Shown: positions 26,109 through 34,890, numbered from the stretch's first letter. The stretch: 64,000 nt of DNA from Chloroflexota bacterium (GCA_023475345.1 JAMCWD010000041.1:1-64000), one strand, 5' to 3'. Notes: generated by a model not told the origin, from the sequence alone. Numbers and translations are program-made.

Positions 26109-28448
26109 TTATTTCAGTAAACGCAACCCGTTCAGAATAACAATAAGTCCACTCCCCTCGTTAAGAAGAAGACCTGGTACAAGGCCGATTTTCCCTGATA
26201 AAGCAGTGGGAACTAAAAAGATTATAATAAAAAGCGCGGCAAAAATATTCTGCTTAATATTACTGACAGACCTTTTGCTCAAAGAAAATGCATAGGGAAT
26301 CTTCAAGAGGTCATCAGACATAAGGGCGATATCCCCTGTTTCGATTGCTACATCAGTACCACAGGCACCCATGGCAATACCCACATTCGCTTCGGCCATT
26401 GCCGGAGCATCATTTACGCCATCGCCAACCATAGCAATCATTTTATATTTTGCCTTAAGTTCTCTTACTATCTTCACCTTATCTTCCGGCAAGAGATTAG
26501 CCCTGAATTCATCTATGTCCAATTCTTTGGTGATCGCCATTGCCGTCCCTTCGTTATCTCCTGTAAGCATGATTATCTTCTCGAACCCTTTTTCCTTCAG
26601 TTTCTGTATTGCCTCTTTCGCTTCCGGTCTTATCTGATCGGCAATAGCAACTAAACCGAGAATTTCTTCCCCCGTGCCTAATAGCACGGTTGTCTTTCCT
26701 TCATCCTGCAGCCGCCTTATTTCTTCTTTAGCAATGGTTAATCCGCTTACCTTCTCTTTAAACAGAGCTATTGAACCGATATAATAAGTTTGGTCGTTGA
26801 TTTTGGCCTTCGCGCCTCGCCCCGGTATTGCCTCAAAATCACTAATCGATGAGAAAGTAACATCTTTTTCTTTTGCATATTGGACAATGGCATCTCCTAA
26901 AGGATGTTCGGAGCGTGCTTCTATAGAGCCTGCCAATTCCAAGATTTGTTTTTCAGACGCATTATTAATTTTTACTATCTCACAGACTTTTGGCTTTCCG
27001 ATAGTCAAGGTGCCTGTCTTATCAAAAGCTATTGCTTTAAGATTACTTGCCGCCTCTAAATAAGCGCCTCCTTTTATTAAAACGCCGTGTCTGGCTGCGT
27101 TACTGATTGCAGCCACCACTGCCACAGGCACCGATAAAGCCAAACCGCAAGAACAGGAAACTACCAACAGCACAAGCCCGCGATAAAACCAGGAAGAAAA
27201 ATCCTGTTTAAAGAAAAACGGCGCTATAAAAGCAACCAGAAACGCCAGTATAAACATTGCCGGGGTATAATACTTGCCGAATTTTTCTCCGAATCTCTGA
27301 TATGTTGATTTCCTTGCCTGGGTTTCCTCAACAGAATGTATGATCTTAGCCAGTGTTGTGTCCTTGGAGAGCTTGGTTACCTCTACCTCAATTGAACCTC
27401 GCTGATTTATTGAACCGGCATAGACAACGTCTCCTTGTTTTATGTCTTTTGGAATAGATTCTCCGGTAATTGGTGACTCATCGATACTGGTGTCGCCAAA
27501 AATAACCTTTCCATCCAAAGGCACTTTTTCACCCGGCCTGATAATAATTACATCGCCAATAATTATTTCTTCTACAGGGAGAGTCGATTCAGCGCCGTTC
27601 CTTTTTACCAAAGCTTCTCTGGGTGCTAATTCCATTAATGCCCTGATTGAGCCTCTTGCTCTATCCGTAGCATATATTTCCAATACGTCTCCCAGCGAAT
27701 AAATTAAGACAAGCATAGCAGCCTCATTCCAGAATCCAAGAGAGATAGCTCCTGCTGCTCCGCAGACCATAAGAAGGCGTATATTTAAGGTAAACGTCTT
27801 AAGCGCCAAAATTCCCATTCTGGCAGGATAATATCCGCCGATAAGAATAGCTAAAGCATAGACGTATTTTGTGTATTCATGTGGTATACCGAGACGCTCT
27901 AACAGAAAAGCGAGCAGCGTAAATACGCCGCATATCGAAAGGAGCACAAACTGAGTATTCTTCCACAAGACCGCGCCCTTAGCTCTTCCTTTTTGCACCC
28001 TGGATGCCTTCATGCCTGTTTCTGCGATTGCCTTAATTATATCGGTGCCGGAAATCAATGCAGGGTCATACTGGATTTTTACTTCCTGTGATACAAGAAA
28101 AATATTAAAATCTCCAATTCCTTTTAAAACTTTAAGTTTCTTTTCGATGATTTCAGATTCATCGCTACAGTCCATACCTCCTATATGAAGAGTCAAAGTA
28201 TCTCCGGAGACTATCTCTTCTACTCTGTATCCTAATCCGTTAATAGCCTTGATTATCTTTTGAGTATCAAGGCTTCCCTCGATTTCAACCGATAACTTGG
28301 CAGCCTCAAAATTCAGTTTAACTGACTTTACGCCTTTAATCTTTATAACTGCTTTCTCAATACTGGAAGCGCAGTCAAGACAATCCATGCCTTGAATTTC
28401 AAATTCATGAGCTTTGTATTCTTTTATACGCTTAGTATTATTAATCAT
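26109..28448 (-). CDS. P1B-type heavy-metal efflux ATPase, CSC variant
   Basis: A 779-residue heavy-metal ATPase that should pump a soft or transition metal out across the cytoplasmic membrane. The N-terminus has two HMA domains: the first keeps GMDCLDC, while the second reads GMDCSDE and has lost the second Cys. The phosphorylation site is AFDKTGTLTIG, the HP motif SEHPLGDAI, and the ATP hinge MVGDGVNDAPAMAEANVG. The membrane metal site near residue 430 reads SCSCGLALSVP, where most relatives have CPC. The C-terminus NEGSGLIVILNGLRLL is typical of ZntA/CadA pumps. An operator lies just upstream, and the ArsR-type gene precedes it in the operon. Cd, Zn or Pb are plausible substrates. Confidence 0.92.
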   Translation of the reverse strand: MINNTKRIKEYKAHEFEIQGMDCLDCASSIEKAVIKIKGVKSVKLNFEAAKLSVEIEGSLDTQKIIKAINGLGYRVEEIVSGDTLTLHIGGMDCSDESEIIEKKLKVLKGIGDFNIFLVSQEVKIQYDPALISGTDIIKAIAETGMKASRVQKGRAKGAVLWKNTQFVLLSICGVFTLLAFLLERLGIPHEYTKYVYALAILIGGYYPARMGILALKTFTLNIRLLMVCGAAGAISLGFWNEAAMLVLIYSLGDVLEIYATDRARGSIRALMELAPREALVKRNGAESTLPVEEIIIGDVIIIRPGEKVPLDGKVIFGDTSIDESPITGESIPKDIKQGDVVYAGSINQRGSIEVEVTKLSKDTTLAKIIHSVEETQARKSTYQRFGEKFGKYYTPAMFILAFLVAFIAPFFFKQDFSSWFYRGLVLLVVSCSCGLALSVPVAVVAAISNAARHGVLIKGGAYLEAASNLKAIAFDKTGTLTIGKPKVCEIVKINNASEKQILELAGSIEARSEHPLGDAIVQYAKEKDVTFSSISDFEAIPGRGAKAKINDQTYYIGSIALFKEKVSGLTIAKEEIRRLQDEGKTTVLLGTGEEILGLVAIADQIRPEAKEAIQKLKEKGFEKIIMLTGDNEGTAMAITKELDIDEFRANLLPEDKVKIVRELKAKYKMIAMVGDGVNDAPAMAEANVGIAMGACGTDVAIETGDIALMSDDLLKIPYAFSLSKRSVSNIKQNIFAALFIIIFLVPTALSGKIGLVPGLLLNEGSGLIVILNGLRLLK

Positions 28449-28474
28449 ATCAATTATTGTTATACCTTCCTTTC

Positions 28475-28498
28475 TATATATGAGTATATATTCATATA
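28475..28498 (-). promoter_or_regulatory. ArsR/SmtB-type operator before the metal ATPase
   Basis: An imperfect inverted repeat (TATATGAG, six-base centre, TTCATATA) lies between the arsR stop and the ATPase start. It matches the classic SmtB/CzrA-type operator pattern TGAA-N6-TTCA at all but one base and resembles the second site at 28896-28920. Confidence 0.75.
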
Positions 28499-28513
28499 TT
28501 TGGCTAAAAAAAA

Positions 28514-28882
28514 TTATTCTTCTACATGCCGCAGACCCTCATCAAATAAATTTCTAATATGATTATCATCCAAAGAATAATAGGCAATCTTGCCTTCCTT
28601 ACGATATTTTACAAGCTTCATGTTTCTAAGCACTCTTAACTGGTGAGAGGTAGCTGACTGACTGATTCCTATAAGCGCAGCGATATCACATACGCACAAC
28701 TCTTCTTTTGAAAGGGCAAAAATAATCTTTGTCCTTGTCGGATCGCCTAAAACCTTAAACGTCTGGGCAAGACTTATAATAGTTTCATTGGGCTTCATGA
28801 CTTTTTTTACAGCGTTTATTTTTTCTTTATTCACATAAAAAACTTCGCAGATAGAGATTTTATCCTTCAATTTTCGTTTCAT
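28514..28882 (-). CDS. ArsR/SmtB-family metal-sensing repressor
   Basis: A 122-residue winged-helix repressor. The recognition helix lies near IGISQSATSHQLRVLRN. Two metal sites can be read: an alpha3N-type site with Cys12 and ELCVCD (Cys63, Cys65), as in CadC, and an alpha5-type site with Asp106, His108, His119 and Glu122, the exact D-x-H-x10-H-x2-E spacing of SmtB. CadC itself has two N-terminal cysteines, here only one. It should repress its own operon until Cd, Pb or Zn binds. AAGGA precedes ATG 28882. A consensus promoter and an operator stand directly upstream. Confidence 0.92.
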   Translation of the reverse strand: MKRKLKDKISICEVFYVNKEKINAVKKVMKPNETIISLAQTFKVLGDPTRTKIIFALSKEELCVCDIAALIGISQSATSHQLRVLRNMKLVKYRKEGKIAYYSLDDNHIRNLFDEGLRHVEE

Positions 28883-28895
28883 TTATAATTCCTTA

Positions 28896-28920
28896 TTATA
28901 TGAATATATGTTCAAATATG
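28896..28920 (-). promoter_or_regulatory. ArsR/SmtB-type operator of the metal operon
   Basis: The inverted repeat ATATGAA, TATATG centre, TTCAAAT matches the 12-2-12-like SmtB/CadC operators. It lies directly downstream of the -10 box, over the likely transcription start, so a bound repressor would block initiation. Confidence 0.8.
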
Positions 28921-28949
28921 ATTATATAAAGAAAAAAAACGTTTGTCAA
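28921..28949 (-). promoter_or_regulatory. Consensus sigma-70 promoter of the metal operon
   Basis: On the minus strand a perfect TTGACA (28949-28944) and a perfect TATAAT (28926-28921) are 17 bases apart. This is the strongest promoter match in the window and fits an operon kept off by its repressor. Confidence 0.85.
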
Positions 28950-29038
28950 GGATCTGTGTGAACGTTTCTTTTGCAGGGCAATTCAAGTTGTTGAAATAAT
29001 AAATTTATATGTGATATAATTATTACCAAGAATCGGGG

Positions 29039-29696
29039 ATGGAGTCCCCCCTCATAATTGCCAGGGCCAGGCTGATGACTCCTGCAGCAACGGCTCAATT
29101 ACGGAAGATATTTCGACTTAATTATGTTTCTTCCGCAGGCAATTTTTTTATTGGTCGTTGCCAATCACTTACAAGACAGTCGTTTTTATCGCAGTGCCCC
29201 TTTGTACCGGCGGTACTTCCCGCCTATATAGTGGGGATAGTATTATCTGAATTCTCGAACGGCGATGCCTTCTGGATTCGACGACTTCGCACATTGACAG
29301 TCAGTTTTCTTACCCATTTTTACTTCATTCGCGCGGGAACGTTCGTTTCTCTGGCATCTCTTGTTGCCGCTCCTGCCGTTTTTTTGCTGCTGCTCGGGGA
29401 AAAGTTATGTTTAAGATTTTGGGTTATATCCCGTTATTGGGATGTTTTGCCGCAGGTATGACGAGAGATGGTACTATACACTGATGATGTCCACCGGGTT
29501 GACTTTTGGAACGATATCTGCCCTGTATGGATTCTCCCATAGTATCGTGACACAGGAGCAGTATTCGTTTCTGGTCGCCGTGGTCCTAGCGAGCGCCGTC
29601 ATTCTGACGCTGATCGCAGGGATCGCTTTTTTACCACGCCATCTGTTGCCCGAGCCGGAGATGGCGATTACGACAGCGTCTCAAGAAAACGGTTAG
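29039..29696 (+). pseudogene. Frameshifted CPA2-type cation/proton antiporter remnant
   Basis: The stretch encodes pieces of the C-terminal half of a Kef-type sodium/hydrogen antiporter in three successive frames. They are AYIVGIVLSEF with FWIRRLRTLTVSFLTHFYF and SLASLVAAPAVFLLLLGEK in one frame, KILGYIPLLG in the next around 29400-29440, and DERWYYTLMMSTGLTFGT to the end in the third. At least two frameshifts and the loss of the N-terminal half make it non-functional. It lies next to the acquired metal operon, divergent from it, and may have come with the same segment. Confidence 0.75.
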
Positions 29697-29844
29697 AGCG
29701 ATGAGGGATAACGCCGTGTATAAAAATTCAGGAAAACACATATAAATGGGCTGTTATAAAAGGCGTCCGTTTCCCTGCAGATCTTTACTTGCCGCGATTA
29801 TTACCTTATAATTATTTTTTACTTATTTTTACGAAAGGTGTGCC

Positions 29845-30267
29845 ATGTCCGGATATTTTATCGGCCTGGACCTGGGCAGAGCGCGCGTGGGGATTTCAAT
29901 TTCCGATCCCACGTGTTTAATAGCACAGCCATACAAGGTAATAAAAAACAAAGCCGGCGACATGTTGGCCGGGGAGATTTCGGCTCTTCTGGAAGGCAGG
30001 GAATTGAGAGGGCTGGTAGCCGGTCTTCCTTTGAACGCCGACGGCAGCGCCGGGAAGGCGGCCATTGAAGCCGAGAAGAAAGCCGGCGAGATAGCCTCTG
30101 CCCTCGGTGTCCCGCTTTACATGGAAGATGAAAGATATACCACCCTGGAGGCGGAAGAGATACTTCAGGAAGGCGGCCTCAACTGGAAAAGAAGGAAAGG
30201 AAAAAAAGACAAGGTGGCGGCGGCCCTCATACTTCAGAGTTTTCTCGACCGGAAAGGGTGGCTCTGA
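29845..30267 (+). CDS. ruvX: RuvX/YqgF pre-16S rRNA nuclease
   Basis: A 140-residue YqgF/RuvX protein with an RNase H-like fold. It is linked to 5'-end maturation of 16S rRNA and was once proposed to resolve Holliday junctions. Family marks are FIGLDLGRARVGISISD at the start, GLVAGLPLNADGS in the middle, and MEDERYTTLEAEEIL with KDKVAAALILQSFL at the end. AAAGGTG precedes ATG 29845. The mltG gene starts directly at its stop codon; yqgF-mltG pairs are common in bacteria. A more divergent relative stands at 49100-49534. Confidence 0.93.
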   Translation: MSGYFIGLDLGRARVGISISDPTCLIAQPYKVIKNKAGDMLAGEISALLEGRELRGLVAGLPLNADGSAGKAAIEAEKKAGEIASALGVPLYMEDERYTTLEAEEILQEGGLNWKRRKGKKDKVAAALILQSFLDRKGWL

Positions 30268-31266
30268 GTGGGGAGAGGATGCAGGTTACTGTTGTGGGTT
30301 TCCCTTGTTCTGCTCGTCATGACGGTCTTCGTTTTATTATTTGCGCGCCGGGCATTAACGCCCTTGAATACCGGTAAAAAAATCGATTTCGAGGTCAGGA
30401 AGGGAGAAACTTTCAGTGAAGCAGGGAACAGGCTGCAGAAGGAAGGGATAATTCGTTCCGCCCTCGGGCTGAAAATCCTTATAAAAACAGCAGGCAGGGA
30501 CAGGGATTTGAAGCAGGGGATCTATGAAGTTTCTTCGAACATGCGGCCTGCCGAAATCATAAAAATGCTGATTAACGGGGAGGTTAAATCCGTCTGGGTA
30601 ACTTTCCCCGAAGGGATAACCGCTGAGGAGATGGGCGGGATCCTTGAGAAGAAGAAGATTATAAGTCAAAAGGATTTCGTTTTTGAAGCGAAGAATTATG
30701 AAACTGTCATTGAGGGGGAACATTTTAAAGGACTGGAGGGCTTACTTTACCCTGATACATATAATGTCGCAACCAACATCACTCCTTCGGAGATGGCGGA
30801 ACTGATGCTGGAGCAGTTTAAGTCTAAAGCAGTTCCGCTTTACCGCGTAAGAAAACAGCGTTATAAATTGAGCCTCCGTGATTCGGTTACTCTGGCGTCG
30901 CTGATCGAGCGTGAAGCCAGCCAGCCCGGGGAACTTCCCGTGATGGCAGGGGTTTATATGAACCGGCTCAAGACCAGGATGCTACTCAATTGTGATGCGA
31001 CTATTCAGTATGCCCTCGGCGGCCGGAAAACCGAATTGACTTATAAAGATCTTGAGATAGATTCGCCATATAATACGTACAAGCATCCCGGGCTGCCCCC
31101 GGGGCCTATCGGGAATCCCGGCCTCGAAGCTTTGAAGGCGGCGTTCAGGCCCGCCGGCGTCCCTTATTATTATTATGTTTTAAACTGGAAAGCAAATGAT
31201 GGGAGCCATATTTTTACTACAACTTACCAGGAGCACCTTAAAGCGATAAGGGAAGCCGATCAATAA
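30268..31266 (+). CDS. mltG: Endolytic murein transglycosylase
   Basis: A 332-residue MltG (YceG-like) protein. One membrane helix lies at about residues 7-28 (WVSLVLLVMTVFVLLFARR), then a LysM-like domain (FEVRKGETFSEAGNRL), then the catalytic domain with Glu in ASLIEREAS and the NRLKTRML, LPPGPIGNPGL region. MltG cuts nascent glycan strands and sets their length at the outer face of the membrane. The usual QSDPT element reads NCDAT here. GTG 30268 follows the ruvX stop without a gap, so translation is coupled. Confidence 0.92.
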   Translation: MGRGCRLLLWVSLVLLVMTVFVLLFARRALTPLNTGKKIDFEVRKGETFSEAGNRLQKEGIIRSALGLKILIKTAGRDRDLKQGIYEVSSNMRPAEIIKMLINGEVKSVWVTFPEGITAEEMGGILEKKKIISQKDFVFEAKNYETVIEGEHFKGLEGLLYPDTYNVATNITPSEMAELMLEQFKSKAVPLYRVRKQRYKLSLRDSVTLASLIEREASQPGELPVMAGVYMNRLKTRMLLNCDATIQYALGGRKTELTYKDLEIDSPYNTYKHPGLPPGPIGNPGLEALKAAFRPAGVPYYYYVLNWKANDGSHIFTTTYQEHLKAIREADQ

Positions 31267-31277
31267 GGAGGGAAGAT

Positions 31278-31841
31278 TTGAACTTTAAGAAGCTTTGTCC
31301 CCGTATGGTAGTGGAGAAAGTTCAGGATATAGATCTTCAGGAACTGAAGGATATGGGGTTCCGTTACCTGTTGCTGGACCTTGACAATACGCTTTTATCA
31401 TGGTGGTCGGGCAAATTTCCTCCGATGGTTAAGGACTGGATTGAAGAGGCGAGGGGGAGTGGGTTCGAGTTGTGTATCGTTTCCAACTCGCTCATGAAGT
31501 GGAAAGTAAAGAGGCTTGGCCGGGAGCTTGAAGTCCCCGCCATAAACCGGGCTTCCAAGCCCAGGAAAGGCGGGCTTCTGAAAGCCATGGACATACTGGG
31601 GGCGAAAACGGAGGAAACGGTGGTTATAGGGGACCAGATTTTTACCGATATACTGGGTGGTAACCGCCTCGGCATGTACACTATTCTTGTCAGACCCGTG
31701 AGCAGGCATGAATTTTTCGCGACGGTATTACAGAGAGCCGCCGAGAAGCTCCTTATTTTCAGGTGGAAGAAGAAGGGAGTCCTCAAGGAAGTAGAAGGAA
31801 AAAAAGGGATCAAATATATCTCTTCCTGGGAAGGAAAATAA
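31278..31841 (+). CDS. YqeG-family HAD phosphatase
   Basis: A 187-residue HAD superfamily IIIA phosphatase of the YqeG type. Motif I is LLLDLDNTLL near residues 35-44, motif II CIVSNSL, motif III K in RASKPRKGG, and motif IV VVIGDQIFTDILG. Related proteins dephosphorylate phosphatidylglycerophosphate (Gep4/PTPMT-like), but the substrate of bacterial YqeG is not settled. The start is TTG 31278 with GGAGGG eight bases upstream. It is the third gene of the ruvX-mltG run, 11 bases after mltG. Confidence 0.9.
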   Translation: MNFKKLCPRMVVEKVQDIDLQELKDMGFRYLLLDLDNTLLSWWSGKFPPMVKDWIEEARGSGFELCIVSNSLMKWKVKRLGRELEVPAINRASKPRKGGLLKAMDILGAKTEETVVIGDQIFTDILGGNRLGMYTILVRPVSRHEFFATVLQRAAEKLLIFRWKKKGVLKEVEGKKGIKYISSWEGK

Positions 31842-31865
31842 ATATTTCTTGAAGAATTATAATGC

Positions 31866-31894
31866 TTGCGGCCATAGTATTACTATGATATAAT
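31866..31894 (+). promoter_or_regulatory. Promoter of the pilB-pilT-pilC operon
   Basis: TTGCGG and a perfect TATAAT are 17 bases apart, 43 bases before the pilB start codon. No other gene lies between. Confidence 0.6.
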
Positions 31895-31936
31895 TTTATA
31901 GTTATAAAATAAGGGCGCAGTTGAGGTGGTTAGGCG

Positions 31937-33670
31937 ATGATATCAAAGTCTTTGAAAAAAGATCTTGGGGAACTCCTTGTAGAGGAGCAGTTTATTACCG
32001 AGAAACAGCTCCAGAAATCGCTCGAGCAGTCGAAGAAAACGGGCGAATCTCTCCCGCGTGTCCTTGTCAACCTGGGTTTTGTTACCGACAAGGATATTAC
32101 CGAGGTCATCGGTAAACAGATGGGGGTTGAATTCATAGATCTCGAGGAATACGAGATCGATCCGGAGCTTGCCCGTTCAATCCCGGAGCATCTCGCGCAG
32201 AGGTACAAGGTAATACCGGTGGCCCAGAAAGAAAATACTCTGACTTTGGCCATGGTAGATCCACTGAACGTCATAGCAATTGACGATATCCGTCTGATCA
32301 CCGGGTTTGAAATCCAGCCCGTCATTGCGACCGAGGAGGCCATTACCGGCGCAATCAACCGCCAGTACGGCGTGACGGAGCTTGCGGAAGTCCAGGATAC
32401 CGTTAAAGACATCAGCGCCGCAGATTACGGGACGCTGGACATAGAAGAAGCGCAGGAAGAGGAGATTTCGCTTGACAAGCTGAGGGAGCTTGTTGACGAG
32501 GCTCCTATCGTCAGGGTCGTAAACATGATTATCTCACAGGCCATCAATGACAAGGCATCCGATATCCATATAGAGCCTGAAGTAAAAAGCGTTCGCGTAC
32601 GGTACAGGATCGACGGCGTTCTCCATGACGTTATGAGCCCGCCGAAACATATTCAAGCCCCGATGGTATCCCGTGTAAAGATTATGGCGAACATGGACAT
32701 TGCGGAGCGCCGCGTCCCGCAGGATGGCAAGATCCACCTCCGCCACGACAACCGCGAATTCGATCTCCGCGTAAGCACCATCCCCACAATTCACGGGGAA
32801 AAAGTCGTTATGCGTATCCTTGATAAAAGCTCGGTTCTCCTGGGTCTCAACAAGCTGGGCTTTTATCCCGAAACGCAGGGCATCTTCGAGTCCGTAGTGG
32901 AAAAGCCGTACGGCATGATCCTGGTTACAGGTCCTACCGGCTCGGGGAAATCGACCACCCTTTATGCGTGCCTTAACAAGCTGAATACGGGAAACGAAAA
33001 TATAATCACAGTCGAAGACCCGGTGGAGTACCAACTTGCCGGCATAAACCAGGTACAGGTAAACGAGAAAGCCGGCCTTACGTTTGCAAACAGCCTCCGT
33101 TCATTCCTTCGTCAGGATCCTGACAAGATCATGGTCGGTGAGATTCGAGATTTTGAAACTGCCCAGATCGCCGTAGAAGCGGCCCTGACAGGCCACCTTG
33201 TCATGTCCACTCTTCATACGAACGACGCCGCCGGCGCCGTTTCCAGGCTTATTGAAATGGGCATCGAGCCGTTCCTTGTCGCGTCTTCGGTGATCGGCGT
33301 TCTTGCCCAGCGTCTTGTGCGTAATATATGCCCGAACTGTAAAGAGCAATATACGCCCCCGCAGGAAGCAGTAAAGCAGTTCGGTTTCCTCAGCATGGCT
33401 GATACCGAAGTTGTATTTTATCGCGGCCGCGGCTGCGACCACTGCAAGATGACAGGATACCGCGGAAGAACGGGAGTATTCGAACTCCTTGAAATTACCG
33501 ACCGTATCCGCAGCCTTACACTACAACGGTCATCGAGTTCTGAAGTCAGGCAGGCGGCCATTGAAGAAGGCATGAAGACCATGCAGGATGACGGCTTGAG
33601 GAAAGTCGTGGATGGGATAACAACTATTGAAGAATGTCTGCGCGTCATATACGTAGAAGGGGAAATCTAG
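31937..33670 (+). CDS. pilB: Type IV pilus assembly ATPase
   Basis: A 577-residue PilB/GspE ATPase that drives pilus extension. An MshEN N-terminal domain (ELLVEEQFITEKQLQKSLEQ and a second copy) occurs near residues 8-150; such domains often bind c-di-GMP. The ATPase core has Walker A GPTGSGKSTTLY, Asp box EDPVEYQL, Walker B GEIRDFETAQIA and His box STLHTNDAAG. A zinc tetracysteine follows: CPNC near 473 and CDHC near 499. It forms a cytoplasmic hexamer. Next come pilT, a micropeptide frame and pilC in the same operon; no pilin or PilQ gene is present here. Confidence 0.96.
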   Translation: MISKSLKKDLGELLVEEQFITEKQLQKSLEQSKKTGESLPRVLVNLGFVTDKDITEVIGKQMGVEFIDLEEYEIDPELARSIPEHLAQRYKVIPVAQKENTLTLAMVDPLNVIAIDDIRLITGFEIQPVIATEEAITGAINRQYGVTELAEVQDTVKDISAADYGTLDIEEAQEEEISLDKLRELVDEAPIVRVVNMIISQAINDKASDIHIEPEVKSVRVRYRIDGVLHDVMSPPKHIQAPMVSRVKIMANMDIAERRVPQDGKIHLRHDNREFDLRVSTIPTIHGEKVVMRILDKSSVLLGLNKLGFYPETQGIFESVVEKPYGMILVTGPTGSGKSTTLYACLNKLNTGNENIITVEDPVEYQLAGINQVQVNEKAGLTFANSLRSFLRQDPDKIMVGEIRDFETAQIAVEAALTGHLVMSTLHTNDAAGAVSRLIEMGIEPFLVASSVIGVLAQRLVRNICPNCKEQYTPPQEAVKQFGFLSMADTEVVFYRGRGCDHCKMTGYRGRTGVFELLEITDRIRSLTLQRSSSSEVRQAAIEEGMKTMQDDGLRKVVDGITTIEECLRVIYVEGEI

Positions 33671-33691
33671 TAAGGTACAGAGGAGAACAAC

Positions 33692-34789
33692 ATGGCAGTA
33701 GCCGCCTCAGAATCCCTCCGGTTTACAATGGACGAGCTCCTGAAGCTCACGGTTGAGCGGGGTGCTTCCGATCTCCACCTGACGGTGGGATTGCCGCCCA
33801 TGCTCCGCATCAGCGGGAAACTTATTCCCACCGAGTATCGCAGGCTGATGCCCGATGATACAAAGCGGCTCGTTTACAGCATTTTGAACGACAAGCAAAA
33901 AGAGCGTTTTGAAAAGACGTGGGAGTTGGATTGTTCTCACGGGGTCCGCGGGTTCGGCAGGTTCAGGGTAAACGTTTTCCGCCAGCGCGGGGTGGTGGGC
34001 GCGGCTCTCAGGGCGATATCCAGCAGCATACCCACGCGTGAAGAGCTCAACCTTCCCATTGTGCTTGAAGAAATCGTCAAAAGGCCTCACGGCCTGGTGC
34101 TGGTTACAGGTGCAACCGGCATGGGGAAATCTACGACGCTTGCCTGCATGCTTGACCTTATAAACAGCGTCCGCATGTGTCATATCCTGACGATTGAGGA
34201 CCCTATCGAGTACGTACACCCGCATAAGAAGAGCATGGTCAACCAGCGCGAGTTGGGGCAGGATACTCAAACCTGGCACAACTCTCTCAGGGCGGTGCTG
34301 CGAGAGGATCCCGACGTTATCCTGGTAGGCGAGATGAGGGACCTTGAAACCATAGCAGGGACGCTGACCGCCGCCGAAACCGGCCACCTGGTATTTTCAA
34401 CTCTTCATACTTCCGATGCGTGCCAGACCGTTGACCGGATAATAGATGTCTTTCCTCCCCACCAGCAGCAGCAGATCAGGATCCAGCTTTCAAGCGTGCT
34501 GGAGGGAGTATTTTCGCAGCAGTTGATATCTCATGCCAGCGGCGTAGGGCGGGTACCTGCAGTCGAGGTCATGATAACGACCCCCGGAATAAGAAATCTG
34601 ATCAGAGAAGGAAAAACTCATCAAATATATAATGCTTTACAGACGGGTTCCAAATATAAAATGCAGACAATGGAGCAATCGTTATTCGATCTGTATGTTA
34701 ACAAGCAGATAACCTATGAGGATGCGATGGACAGGACGATGCATCCCGAGGAATTGAAAAAAATGATAGACAACGTGGAAAGCGAATAG
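33692..34789 (+). CDS. pilT: Type IV pilus retraction ATPase
   Basis: A 365-residue PilT, the motor that pulls pili back and powers twitching motility. Marks are Walker A GATGMGKSTT, Asp box EDPIEYVHPHKKS, Walker B GEMRDLETIAGTL, His box STLHTSDACQTVDRI and the retraction motif GIRNLIREGK, where most PilT read AIRNLIRE. GAGGAG precedes ATG 33692. The gene lies 21 bases after pilB and 26 bases before a micropeptide frame. The order pilB-pilT-pilC is common. Confidence 0.96.
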   Translation: MAVAASESLRFTMDELLKLTVERGASDLHLTVGLPPMLRISGKLIPTEYRRLMPDDTKRLVYSILNDKQKERFEKTWELDCSHGVRGFGRFRVNVFRQRGVVGAALRAISSSIPTREELNLPIVLEEIVKRPHGLVLVTGATGMGKSTTLACMLDLINSVRMCHILTIEDPIEYVHPHKKSMVNQRELGQDTQTWHNSLRAVLREDPDVILVGEMRDLETIAGTLTAAETGHLVFSTLHTSDACQTVDRIIDVFPPHQQQQIRIQLSSVLEGVFSQQLISHASGVGRVPAVEVMITTPGIRNLIREGKTHQIYNALQTGSKYKMQTMEQSLFDLYVNKQITYEDAMDRTMHPEELKKMIDNVESE

Positions 34790-34815
34790 GCTAAATTGAC
34801 AGGAGGTGAAAAATT

Positions 34816-34875
34816 ATGTGGTGGTGGTTAGTTCCTCTGGCAATTCTTCTGGTCGGTGAGTTGTCAAAGATATAA
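34816..34875 (+). CDS. 19-residue hydrophobic micropeptide between pilT and pilC
   Basis: A short frame ATG-TAA coding for MWWWLVPLAILLVGELSKI. It has a full AGGAGGT ribosome binding site eight bases before the ATG and ends 15 bases before pilC. The peptide is one hydrophobic helix with three N-terminal tryptophans, long enough to lie in or across the cytoplasmic membrane. PilC is a polytopic membrane protein that docks the PilB and PilT motors, so a small membrane partner or translational leader for pilC is plausible. No such peptide is known to me in this operon. The short frame could be chance, but the ribosome binding site is far stronger than chance would suggest. Confidence 0.55.
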   Translation: MWWWLVPLAILLVGELSKI

Positions 34876-34890
34876 GGGGGAGAAGGCAAA

